A stretch of DNA of 64,000 nucleotides from Piscicola geometra (taxonomy: Eukaryota; Annelida; Clitellata; Hirudinida; Piscicolidae). Where the stretch lies: positions 6,257,126 through 6,321,125 of the forward strand of contig OX030958.1 in the NCBI GenBank assembly GCA_943735955.1, in the 5' to 3' direction. Position 1 is the stretch's first letter, and each line of letters opens with the position of its first letter. The notes below the pieces were generated by a model. That model saw only the letters and a program-made list of their open reading frames with translations, was not told where the DNA came from and ran no database searches. Shown one piece after another: positions 1-19,075 of the stretch. Position numbers and translations under genes: made by a program.

Positions 1-1376
1 GTACATGGCTCACGAGGTGCCTTACCCCTTCCGCCAGAACACTGACTTTCTCTACCTTTCAGGCTTCCAGGAACCAGACAGCATTTTGCTTCTGACCAAC
101 CTCCATTCCTCAAGTCTCCATGCATTCACTCATAATTTTCTCTAATCCTTTCTTTATTAATTTAATTTTCTTATAAACAATTAATAAAGTAAACAATGAT
201 ACCTTTTCACCTCACAGACAAAAGAGATTTCAGGTCAATTCTCTTCGTTCCAAAGCGAGACGTCAAGAGGGAGTTGTGGGACGGGCCAAGGACAGGTTCT
301 GCTCGCGTTGCTGATCTCACAGGCGTGGATGAAGGCTATGACGTTGATGAATTCACCAACGTGTTCAACCTTCTCACCAAAAAGCAAACATCTTTCCACC
401 TTTATTACAACCACATCGATCCAGCCCACCACAAACTTCACCTCGACTGCCTCAAATCTGCCTGTGATGAAGCGACCAAAGTCCATGCAATAACCAGGTG
501 AGTTTAACCTTTTCAAGGTTTTTCAAGCACATAACTAACATCCACCCATCATTTAAACTTATCCACTATGGGCCACATGTTCTTTATCTATCATTTACTT
601 CTGCAGTTTCTTTTCCAACCAATCAACTACTCACTATCAATCATCCATTCTCAACGACCATCTTCTACCACCACTTTCCCACACCACCATCATCATCCAC
701 TCCCAACCACCATCCTTTCTTCCATCATCCATCCCCAACCACCATCCTTCCTTTCATCATCCATCCCCAACCACCATCCTTTCTTCCATCATCCATCCCC
801 AACCACCATCCTTCCTTTCATCATCCATCCCCAACCACCATCCTTCCTTTCATCATCCATCCCCAACCACCATCCTTCCTTTCATCATCCATCCCCAACC
901 ACCATCCTTCCTTCCATCATCCATCCCCAACCATCTTCCCAACAACCTTCCTACCCCTACTACCATCCATCCCCAACCATCCACCATTCGTCTCCACAGA
1001 CACATACAGCAACTGAAGCAGCTAAAGTCTCCATCGGAACAGCGTCTCTTGCGCAAGTCCTGTTCCATCGCCTCGCAGGCCCTCAACAAGCTCATGGCCT
1101 TCTCGCAACCCGCAGTGCGTGCATGCCTCTCCACCTTTATTAGTTTATTAATTAGTAATTTAGTTAGTTAATTAGTAATTTAGTTAATTATTTAGTATTT
1201 CAGTTCATTACTTAGTTTCTTAATTATTTTTTTAGTATTCCAGTTTATTAATTAGGTTCTTAGTTAATTAATTATTATTTCAGTTTTTACTTTTGTTTGC
1301 TTTGGTATGTTTTATCAATGTTGAATGGTTTCTTCCTTCTCCTCACCATCATTATCATCATCTCACCATTTTGATT

Positions 1377-1412
<36 letters not shown>

Positions 1413-3677
1413 GTCATCATCACTACCAGGTGGAAGAAGCTCATTTAGAGGCGTTGATGGACTTTGAGTGTCGTCTGCACGGAGCCACCAGACTGGCGTA
1501 TCCTCCAGTCATCGCTGGTTCCTTATACATATTCATGAGGCTCTTTGTTACCTGATTAGCATACATATTCATGAGGCTCTTTGTGACCTGATTATCATAC
1601 ATATTCATTAGGCTCTTGTGATCTGATTATCGTATATATTTACGAGGCCCTTTATCACTTGGTTATCATACATATTCATGAGGTTCTTTGTGACCTGATT
1701 ATCATACATATTTACGAGGCCCTTCATCACTTGGTTATCATACATATTCCCTAGGCTCTTTGTGATCTGATTATCATACATATTCATGAGGTTCTTTGTG
1801 ACCTGATTATCATACATATTCATGAGTCTCTTTGTGTCCTGATTTTCATATATATTCATGAGGCTCTTTGTGAAATGATTTTCATATATATTCATGAGGC
1901 TCTTTGTGACCTGATTATCATACATATTCATGAGGCTCTTTGTGACCTGATTATCATACATATTCATGAAACTCTCAATCATCTGTTCATCATTCATTTG
2001 CGTTATCCTTTATTTATTATGTTTATTCGTCCATTTATTTTTCTATCACTCATTCATTCATCTATCACCTATTTGTTTACATATTGATTGTACTCATCGA
2101 TACATTCATCAATGCATGCATTCACACACACACATGCACACCAGGCGGAAACAGAGCGAACACCATTCACTACATCGAGAACAACCAGAGAGTGATGGAT
2201 GGAGATGTCTTGTTGGTTGACGCAGGTGGTGTTGATGATGATTTTATGGGTGGTACTCGTGATGGCGATGATAATGGTGGTGATAATGATGATGATTGCC
2301 TTAATAGTGATGATCATGATAATAAAGATAATAAAAGTAATGATGATGATCTATCACTGACAATGACAGGCTGTGAGTACCACGGCTACTCCAGCGATAT
2401 AACAAGATCATGGCCTGTCAATGGTCAGTGCTGCAATGCACTGCTGCAATGCACTGCTGCATACATTTGTTGCTAAATCATCCATTCCAATACTTATAAC
2501 AATTTTTTACAATTGCTTTAATTATACTTATAATTTATTTACTCATTTATCATTATTAATATGATTATTAACATTTCCATAACTAAGTGGTCTTGAAGCC
2601 CGTCCGGGTTTACGCCACGTTAATAATACTCGTCGTTGTATTGTATTTTATCACCACTACCACTATCATCATCATCACCCCAACTATCACTAACATCATC
2701 TTCACCCTCCAACTATCACCACCACCACCACCACCACCAGGTCACTTCTCAAAAGCACAAAGAGCCTTGTACGAAGCTCTACTAGAAGTGCAGGAGACCT
2801 GTGTACGCCTGTGTACACCTAAGAACCTCTCGCTCAACCAACTGCACATGATCATGCTCGGTCTGCTCGGGAGGCAGTTGCAGCGTCTGGGTATTGTCGC
2901 CTCGTCTGCCAGTGAAGCAGAAGTCAGGAAGGTGAGAGATGGCGTGGGTGTGCGTTTCAATGAAGATACTTCGATTATTCATACTTTTTTCATCGGTTTC
3001 TTTGTCTGGCCTAGTCAACTTTTCAACCCATTGCTATCGATCACGTGATAAATCAGAAAAAAAAAGATCGTCGTTTTTATATAGCGCCAAGGCACGCAAC
3101 TCAAGAGCTCACTACTGGGTCATCGGTTGCACTCGAACCTAGGACCGACACTTTGTCGAGCCGAGCTCTCTATCAAGCTCAGCTAGCGTTGATCGACACC
3201 ATAGATTTTTACCAACACATCCCATCTACCACCTCCATCTTCATCATCACCACACCAGACAACTACCCATTACATCATAGCATTGAAGCAACTCAACCCT
3301 TAGACCATGAACTACCTTCAGCATCACTGCCACCACACCAGACGACGATGGACTTGTGTCCTCACCACATCGGCCACTACCTGGGCATGGACGTGCACGA
3401 CGTCGACGAGATGAGCCGAAACACACCCCTAAGAGCCTCCACCGTCATCACCATCGAGCCAGGAATCTACATTAGGAAGGATAACAAATGTGTCCCCGCT
3501 GAGTGGAGAGGGGTGGGCATCAGGATAGAGGATGATGTGGTCGTTACCGAATCGAGTGGGCCTGAGGTTTTAACGAAGGAATGCGTTAAACACCCGATGG
3601 ACGTGGAGGCTATGGTGCGCATTGGAAGGGCGCGTCGTGATGGTGGTGGAAGGGGAGATGTGGTGTGCGATGGATGA
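1..3677 (+). CDS. XPNPEP3: Xaa-Pro aminopeptidase 3 (partial, 5' end outside window)
   Basis: Metallopeptidase of the M24B family that removes an N-terminal residue preceding proline. Vertebrate homologues act in mitochondria or cytosol. Exons read by hand: <1-113, 218-497, 1000-1114, 1430-1517, 2145-2225, 2370-2423, 2741-2931, 3342-3677; all GT/AG and all junction phases agree. The first exon gives VPYPFRQNTDFLYLSGFQEP, close to the aminopeptidase-P N domain. The five expected metal ligands are visible: Asp in LLVDAG, Asp in SSDITRSWP, His in HHIGHYLGMDVHD, Glu in TIEPGIYI and Glu in RIEDDVVV, so the enzyme should be active. The targeting peptide and first exons lie left of the window. The open frame from 3045 to 3341 ahead of the last exon is intron (SINE), not coding. 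The gene is convergent with TRAPPC3. Confidence 0.93.
685..960. repeat. 32-bp minisatellite in XPNPEP3 intron
   Basis: About eight tandem copies of a 32-bp unit containing ATCCCCAACCACCATCCTTC; successive unit starts at 731, 763 and 795 are exactly 32 bp apart. The array is pyrimidine-rich on the + (sense) strand and ends just upstream of the exon that starts at 1000, so it sits where a polypyrimidine tract would lie. Confidence 0.85.
1525..1985. repeat. 36-bp minisatellite in XPNPEP3 intron
   Basis: About thirteen copies of a 36-bp unit (CATACATATTCATGAGGCTC followed by 16 more bases). Because 36 is a multiple of three, the minus strand stays open for 129 codons (1608-1997), encoding a 12-residue repeat around NMYDNQVTKSL. 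I treat it as non-coding satellite DNA. The first unit begins immediately after the exon ending at 1517. Confidence 0.88.
2581..2655 (+). repeat. SINE-B fragment, 3' end
   Basis: About 75 bp matching the copies at 41093-41160 (+) and 55318-55492 (-). The shared core runs from ACTAAGTGG through GTCTTGAAGCCCGTCCGGG to TAATACTCGTCGTTGTA. Only the tail portion is present here (5' truncated). It lies in the XPNPEP3 intron before the exon at 2741. Confidence 0.7.
3066..3185 (-). repeat. SINE-C copy with tRNA-like head
   Basis: Read on the minus strand this has a B-box-like GGTTCGAGTGC (3129-3139), a weak A-box-like stretch near 3161-3172, and a tail ending GCGCTATATAAAAACG followed by a T/A-rich run. 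The same tail recurs at 7790-7856. It lies in the last XPNPEP3 intron and creates a misleading open frame running into the final exon. Confidence 0.65.
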
Positions 3678-3909
3678 AATGTCTGTAGTGAAAGGTAAAG
3701 TTTGTCTAATGAAGTTTTCCGCAGAATTTTGTGAATTTTCGAATATATTAAATGTGACTTATACAATATATGGTATATTAGTAAAGCTTATCAGTTCATT
3801 AGGACAAATGATGGGGAAAATTGTTCGAATATAAATAATTCATTATTAACAATGTGACGCTAATTGGGCTTGAGAGGGAATGGGTGAAAAAGAATTGAAA
3901 ACTAAACAA

Positions 3910-3915
3910 AATAAA
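3910..3915 (+). other. candidate polyadenylation signal for XPNPEP3
   Basis: AATAAA about 230 bp after the XPNPEP3 stop codon, in the 400-bp gap between the convergent XPNPEP3 and TRAPPC3 genes. It is the clearest hexamer on that strand in the gap; use is inferred only. Confidence 0.3.
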
Positions 3916-4073
3916 AACAGAAAAATACCATCGTTCATAAAAAAAGTTTCTTACTAATGGTTTTTATCAACCACCATCCTATTCTTTCTTCAACCTCCTA
4001 CCAATCCTCCATACACCTTTCCATCTATTCTCCAACCAAAAAATCTCAAACTACGCATAATTTATTCATTAAA

Positions 4074-5079
<1,006 letters not shown>

Positions 5080-5761
5080 TTTAATGACAAATTAAAAGAA
5101 GTAAATGTAATTAAAATAAAATTTAAGAAGGATTAACAAATCTTTATATTTAAAAATGAAAAGTAAATTCTACATACAAAAGTTTCAGTAATCAATTTGA
5201 ATTTTATTTTTTTAAATAGTTTCATTAATTTTTCTTATATTTTAATTTTTTCAAACGCAATATTCAAAGATGCTCATTGAATAGAATTTATTCAATAGAT
5301 TAAAGGTTTTTAAATTATTTTAAGCCAGGGACCACAAGCCACTTTCAAAACAAAACTTTTTGCTCACTATGCTTAGAGTCTAGAAACCAAAAATGAAATA
5401 AATACTGGGATAGATGGTTTAATGCCCAAAATGAACAACTTATGGAAAAAACGTAAGTGGTCATTATTCGCCTATAGTGAATTTGCTTAGCCAGTAAAAT
5501 GTTTTTTGTATATTATCTCAAAACACGTAACTTAACTAGATTTCTGAGAGTTTTTGACAACAAACTATAGATTTAATTAAATAATAAATAGTGGCTCTTT
5601 GCTAAAACTTAGTCCACTTTTACCTATCGCATTGTAACTTTTTTTTGCATGACGTTATTTGGTTTTAAATAATTCACTACAAGAAATAAAAAATTCAAAA
5701 AACTATTTAATTTTTGTATAGTTTTCAATGTTGAAATAATTGGTTAAATTATTAATACAGG
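5080..5761. promoter_or_regulatory. divergent TRAPPC3 / RCC1 upstream region
   Basis: A 682-bp AT-rich interval between two start codons facing away from each other, so it must contain both promoters or one bidirectional promoter. I see no clear TATA box or CpG-rich stretch. A possible splice acceptor (TTAATACAG) ends one base before the RCC1 ATG, suggesting that an RCC1 5' UTR intron may occupy part of this space. Confidence 0.4.
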
Positions 5762-12256
<6,495 letters not shown>

Positions 12257-14989
12257 AGCCCCCTTTCTCGCTATATCATCAAGTTAATGAAATCGCCAAT
12301 AGAAAGAATAGTGCTAAATGTTGATAATGAAGAAGACTCTTTGTTTGCTGATGGAATGGTATTTTAGCTCGCTGGCATGTGTTTCACTGCAGCCTTAGAA
12401 GGCCTATGGGTTTTTATTTCTTATAAAAATTCAACTTTATTAATAGGAAGAATTTATGAAATAATCTAGTTAATATGTCTTATGTTTGAAAGAAGTTCAT
12501 TATGAGTTTCCATGAATATTTATAAGAACTTTAATGATATAAAATATTCTACATCAGTCGTATCCGTTGCAGTTTGAAAATTAAGTCTTGAAAAAAGTAT
12601 ATGGAGTTGTAGCAAAGTAGCGTCGCTCGGAATGTTCTACGTGCATAAGTATGGCGTGTATGTCTGCATTGGGGCCATTAAGAATCGAGTTTGAAGACCA
12701 CTTTTCGGTCATTATTTCATTATATTTTCTGTTTAAAGAAAGACATTGCTGAGATTTGCTTTGGTGAAAACATGATGTGACAACAGAAGCAGACGTGTAG
12801 TTTGTGTTACACTCACAGCGAGCCTGCGATAAATGATGAATGAGAACAATACAAATAGAGTTTTTATTTGTTATAAAATAAAAATTGGGAAATATTAAAG
12901 GATGTCTATCGTCAGAGTATTAGACATCTAAAAAAATTTAAGCGTCAAAGCTTTTTTAATAAAATTTAATTATATTGTATTGTATTTTTTAATACCTCAA
13001 AATTCAATTAGTTTCGACTTTCAATGACATCAAATAAATCAATCATTACTTTCTGAAAAACTTTAAAAACCTTTATATACACGAAAAGAAAAAGACGCAA
13101 TTTTAAGATTCTCAGCGAAGATTTAAGCCTTACATAAAATTCATACGCGTGTGGGAGATTATGGTTTTACAAAAAAATTTCCAACTCAATAATTTGAAAA
13201 TAAAAAAACATACTTCACTAAGGTCTTTCTCTTAACAAAAAAATGTGTCTTGCGATAGATTTGAACGTTGGAAAAACCACTGACGCGCACCACGGCCTCA
13301 GAGCATTCGTAAAAGCTCCAAGCAAGTCATTTCACTGGATTTTTCGCTTGGAAAGAACCTTAATGAAGCCAGGGTATTTTGCTATAAAGAAAAAAATTTG
13401 AAGCTTTAAAATACATTAACTTAAAATAAAATAAAAAAATCTTGAAAGACTTTTTGAAGGGAAGCACAGATGTAATTTATCTCCTAAAATAAATGAAGGC
13501 AAAAGAAATGCTTACAATTGAACGGTCTTATTACATCCATTCAGATGAAGAAAATATAAGTCCGCTGTATTCTCCATAAATCATAGACTTTCCTTTCGAG
13601 TATTTTTCAGCTTTTATTAAATTTAAACCTTTAAAATATTTCATTTAGTCGAGAAAAACTTTTCAAAAGTTTTTTAAAATATTCGAGTTTTTTTCAAACG
13701 AAAAGAAAGTTCAACAATAAAAAGCGTCTAAAAAGTCAGGTAATTTTGAAGAAAACAAATTAAGGAGAAGAAAAAAAGAATGGCGTACAATTGAGTTCGT
13801 TCGTGCCTGTCTCACCAACGCTGAATGGAGAACACAACTCTGAAAACAAAACTGCAGAAAAGAACAGGCGAAAGAGACACGCCAAGTCATCCAATCGCTT
13901 GCTTCTTCAAGTTTGAGAAAAAAGAATTGTCAGTCATTTCACTGAAGAAATTAATGCTTGAGTGGACTTTGCTGTATTTGCAATAATTTTCTCCCTCAGG
14001 CCTGATCTCGAAGACTTCCCAATGACATTGTTTGCCTCTGAATTCCCAGACACTTTGCAGATTCGGCGAAAATGTCATCTTCAATTGAAGAAAGAAAAAC
14101 GCTCTTGAGAAAGGCTGCTCAGGTAAATATCCTGGTTGAAGTGCATGGGGAACCGAGGGCTGGTCTCAAAGCACTCTGAGGAACCATCACAAACGTGCAA
14201 TCCCATTTAAATCGGTAATTAATGGTTTTAAATACGAAAATAGTTTTTCCCTCCTCCATAAAAATTTCAAAAACCTTTTTAATTTAAATTTATTTCAGAC
14301 AATTTATTTTTCATAGATATAAAGCCACATTTTTTGCCGTTAATGTAGTATGGTGCATGCTTATCTGATTACAACACGGCGTACGGCATTATTTTGTAAA
14401 TCAAACTTCTAGAAGCGCGCCCCTATTGTAACAACAGTACCACAAACGGATCTTCTAGTTGTTTTGAAGATTATTTCAAACACCAAGATTTTTCTTCAAT
14501 GAACTAAAAGCTCAGAATTTGATCATAAGAACTATTACAGTGCTACTTCTCGGTCTACCCGTCATTATTGATTGAAAATTCTACTTTTTAATCACCCAAA
14601 AACAAACCAGAAGTCCAGTTTTATTTCATTTAAAATTAAATCAAATTAATTTATAAAACAATTTAATCAATTGTATCAACTTGAAAAGTGGAAAACAATT
14701 TAGCATCTCATACCAGAATTTATCTTACCATTTTCTTTCTTTATTTCAACTTTCTTAATGTTCTTAGAATCAAAAGTCAATCGAAAAAAATTTAGAATTC
14801 GGTTGAGAAACCATAAAGAAGTTCGCAATTAGAAGATGCTCAGATGGCTGCTGGCTGGAGTCCATGAGTTAAATCGGTGCTACGGAAGAAGCTGGAACGC
14901 CCATTCGAGTGAGAAAGCAACGAGGAACCCGCCCTCCATGCCTCTTCTGGTGTATGTGGAAAACTTTGAAAAGTAGACCATGCAGCATT

Positions 14990-15320
14990 TGAATGCTGGT
15001 GAAGAGATGATGATGATGCTTGTAATGATGATGCTTGTAATGATGATGGTGACGAGGCCAGTGATGGTGTGGTGATGATGCTTGTAATGATGATGGTGAC
15101 GATGCCAGTTTTAGTGTGATGATGATGCTTGTAATGATGATGGTGACGATGCCAGTTTTGGTGTGATGATGATGCTTGTAATGATGATGGTGACGATGCC
15201 AGTTTTGGTGTGATGATGATGCTTGTGATGGTGTGGTGATGACGCCAGTGGTGTTGTGGTGATAGTGCGATGATAGTGTGGTGATGTTGTGGTGATGATG
15301 CCAGTGATGGTGTGGTCATG
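14990..15320. repeat. 47-bp minisatellite
   Basis: Tandem copies built on GATGATGATGCTTGTAATGA plus a GATGGTGACGATGCCAGTTT segment; the CTTGTAATGA block recurs at 15081, 15128 and 15175, exactly 47 bp apart. The outer copies are degenerate. Confidence 0.88.
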
Positions 15321-16471
15321 ATGTTAGTGATTTTGGTGGTGGAAATAGTGCTGACGTGTGACTGGAAAAGAATGTTATATGACAGTAATCGATCAAACAA
15401 CAATTCATTAAGGCTTCATGACGGAGACTTTGTGAGTGTGTGTGTGTGTTGAGGCTTATGGCATTTCGGCAACTTAATATGGACCTTGTCTGACAAGATT
15501 AGTTTTGAAGTTAAAAATTGAAATAAAAATTGATTCAAAATTTTATTTCAAAATCTCTCCCAGAAACTGTTTTTTAAAATATGGCAATATAGTAATATTT
15601 TAAAACTTTTTTAATGACTATAATATAATATATAATACAACTAGAAAAGAGTAACTAGACTATATAATACATTACTATCGCGTGTTTAATAAAATAAACT
15701 TCAAAGTGAATTATTCAGTTCTTGAAAGATTTTAATCGCTCCATACAAATGTTTCTTTTTTGTGTTTGAATTGCTGTATTGTCTCTATTCCATTGTTTCC
15801 TTAAAGTTGTACGTGCTTTCTTGTGTTTTCTTGAGCCATTCTCAAAATTATAATAATTGTTTTTTTATATAAAAAATGGCCTAAAAGTAGCATAAAAAGC
15901 AAGCAAGACCTTGCATTACTTATATAAGATAATGTTTTCAAATTAATGAATGGAAACCCCCATGTTCTTGGTAATGTCGGTAAGCATTTCTCAATTCATA
16001 TAAAAACTGCATATCGTCGTTAAATTTCATGTTTTTGTCGAAAGTCTTTTCTTAGATTTGAATAGCTCAACTGTTGTTGAATAGATGTCACTGTCTTTTT
16101 TCACAAAATATTAGGATATATTAAGAGATGATGTCTTTCCACAAAGTGGTCAATTGAACGCTTTTGGACTAAAACCAATACATTAAGTTGACATAATGAG
16201 GTAGAGGAAGGTTTTTTTTTAGATTTCTCTTGACTTCAACAGCTTCATTTCTCACTCCAGTGTTGACACATGTGATGCCATAGATTATAACTCTAAGGCT
16301 TTTCCACAAATGAAATTGCTCTAACACCTAAGTTTTTCCATCAAATATTTTTAGAGGATGAGCAAAAAAGTAACGACACTGTTTCTCATGTTGTAAGACT
16401 AGAGCCGTGTTATAATTAAAAGAAATAGAATATGTCATAACCCTAATGTGTGTCTGTGTTTATGTGTTTGG

Positions 16472-16660
<189 letters not shown>

Positions 16661-16906
16661 TGTGTGTTTATGTGCACTATAAAAAACACAAGTTTTTTTT
16701 AAATGTTGGTTTAATTATTTATCCTGGCATCATCAGACACCTGCGCACACTGGATCTCTGCAATGACAGGATTTTGTATATTTATGATCTATATGCAAAA
16801 TCGAAAAGAACAACTTTTGTAACTTCTCATTTTCATCAGCTTTGCATTATAATTCGAAAGCTTGAGATGCAGGAAAAAGACATTAAAGGAGGCAGAGAAA
16901 ACTAAT

Positions 16907-16946
16907 AAAGGGTTAGGATTAGGGTTAGGGTTAGAGTTAGGGTTAG
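16907..16946 (+). repeat. interstitial telomere-like (TTAGGG)n tract
   Basis: Six or so units of GGGTTA with single-base variants (GGATTA, GAGTTA). TTAGGG is the common animal telomere repeat. It is too short and degenerate to be a chromosome end and is flanked by ordinary AT-rich DNA. Confidence 0.8.
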
Positions 16947-17904
16947 GAGGGGGGAAGGGAGATTGTTGGGTGGTTTGTAAAAGGAAGGTATAGTCTGTTG
17001 ATAGGCGTTTGGATACTTATGAATTATTTTTGAAACTGGCGAGAAACTCTGCGTGCTTAAAATGATACACCCTCATTTTTAAACAAACATACATAAAATG
17101 CACAAAGCCTCCGAAAAATACCGCTTGGAATCAATCGAGATACGAAGAGGCTCTATCGAGATTGAACGAGGACGGCTGATGGATGCCTCGGTGAGGGAGG
17201 AGGGCCTGAAGAGGCAGTTCCAAATGATCGTCTGATTTACGCTCCATCACCTGCAGTGCCCAATGTAATTCTACATTCCAGGCGGTAGCAATTGTTCGCA
17301 ATGCAGTGGAGTTCAACTATTGGGTTATTTACTTCTTTAATGTACTTTTTTTTCTTTAAGAAATTCCGGCATTACTCTTTCTTTCCATGATGCATATTCC
17401 TTGGGAGTTTGTTTATTCATTTTTTTGATTTCTAGGTTCCATATTGGACTTGAAACGAGTTTCTACCCATGGCGAAAATTTAAGATATAGTTGGAGTGAA
17501 GAAGGGTGGTCGGCCCTGCCTTGGAAATGCTTTCAAACCTCTAAGAAAAACCAAAATTATGCTCAGGGCGTTATTTTGAACAATTTCTAACCAGAACCCC
17601 ACCGGAAAAATTCTTCAAATCTCAGCCTGGGTCGACCCCTTCATAGCAGAGAGACTTTTAAGTGCTTGATTAAGAGCTGACACGCCGTAAGAGTACTGTG
17701 ATTTCCCTCGGGAGATTGGCACCTACAGGAATCTCGTGTATCAAATGTTTCAAATTGAAATTTTTTCAAAGATTTAAGACTTTTCTTAATTTGAAAAGTA
17801 ACTTTTAAAGTTTTTAAATGCCTTGTTCAGCTCGCTGAAAAACATAATTAACAATTTAAACTAGTTTGAACTACATTTTTTTTGGCGGAAAAACAATTAA
17901 GAAG

Positions 17905-17990
17905 TAGTTATGGAAAAAAAATTATAAAATTCTTATGGAAAAAACGAATTATGTAATTTGTATGGAAAAAACTAATTATGTAATTTTATC
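17905..17990. repeat. 27-bp tandem repeat, about three copies
   Basis: Three successive blocks of the form TATGGAAAAAACNAATTATG followed by TAATTT, with the first copy degenerate. Confidence 0.65.
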
Positions 17991-19075
17991 TTATATAGAA
18001 AGTTGAACAGTGCCAATTTTAGAAGTTTAAAAACGATGGTAAGGAAGATACTGAGGTCGTTTGGATGACGAAGAGTTTGAGATTTCGACATTAATGGAGC
18101 TTGAATCTTCCTTTGATTTAAACACTACGAAAGTGTGTGATAAATAAACTATTTATATAAACATTCTAAATTGAATTTAGAAAAAATAATCAAAATAATT
18201 GAATTATAATAAATAAACAATCCATGAAAAAATATTAATACAATCTCCATACAAAGATTCCAACACATGTATTTCTAAAAGCAATTGCGTTAAACAAATG
18301 AGCTACAAGGTCTCTTCATTGAGACACGTCGACTAACTATTCCACGCACTTCCTAAAATGTAAAAAGTCTCACGCAGAAGTTGTTATTTTGGAGTTGTAG
18401 TCTATTTGCGCAAGGGACTGGCGAAACTCAATTGTAAATCAACTAACATTCGAAAGAAAACATACAGCTTTTAATTCTTGTAATTTTTTTTTTAAATATC
18501 TAAAATAAACAAATTTATTTTTCATATTCTACTACGCCAACACCCCCACGAACTTCTTGTGCCAGGCTTAGGGCATTCTCTGAGCGTGCTAAATAGCCTT
18601 TAAGTTCCTTCTTTTACGACCTCCACGTCGTTTGGTCTGTTTACTGAATAAGCAAAATGAACTGAATACTTCAATTTAGTTTTATTCCATGATCAATATG
18701 TTTGTAATGGCACGCATGATTTATTGCGCGTGGATCGACTTATGCGATTTAAGTTGAAAGATTAAATTTAAAATCAAAAGAAATAAAATACAATAAAATT
18801 TCAGCCGAAAGGCCATAAGAATTAAACTGAGAAGTTTTTATCGTGCGACTGAGTCATGAAGGACAGCGACGTTCCGAAGGTAAGGGCAAATGCACAGCGA
18901 ACACCAAACAAATCGTGTGAGTGATGCCCGAACGAGATGCATTATACCCTGAACACAAACCAGTCTTTAAAATACGATCAAACAAACATTCACTAACACG
19001 AAATGGCTAGATTTCTGCTTTTGATTATCACAATTCAGCAATGGAATGGCTTGAAGCACGCCAACGGGAAACGTC

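Noticed and set aside
1525..1985. Regular direct repeats considered as a CRISPR-like array
   Set aside because: The units are contiguous with no unique spacers, and the DNA is animal nuclear sequence; it is a minisatellite.
3045..3341. Upstream extension of the final XPNPEP3 open frame
   Set aside because: It consists of a SINE-C copy and intron; the exon starts at 3342 after a proper acceptor and in phase with the preceding exon.
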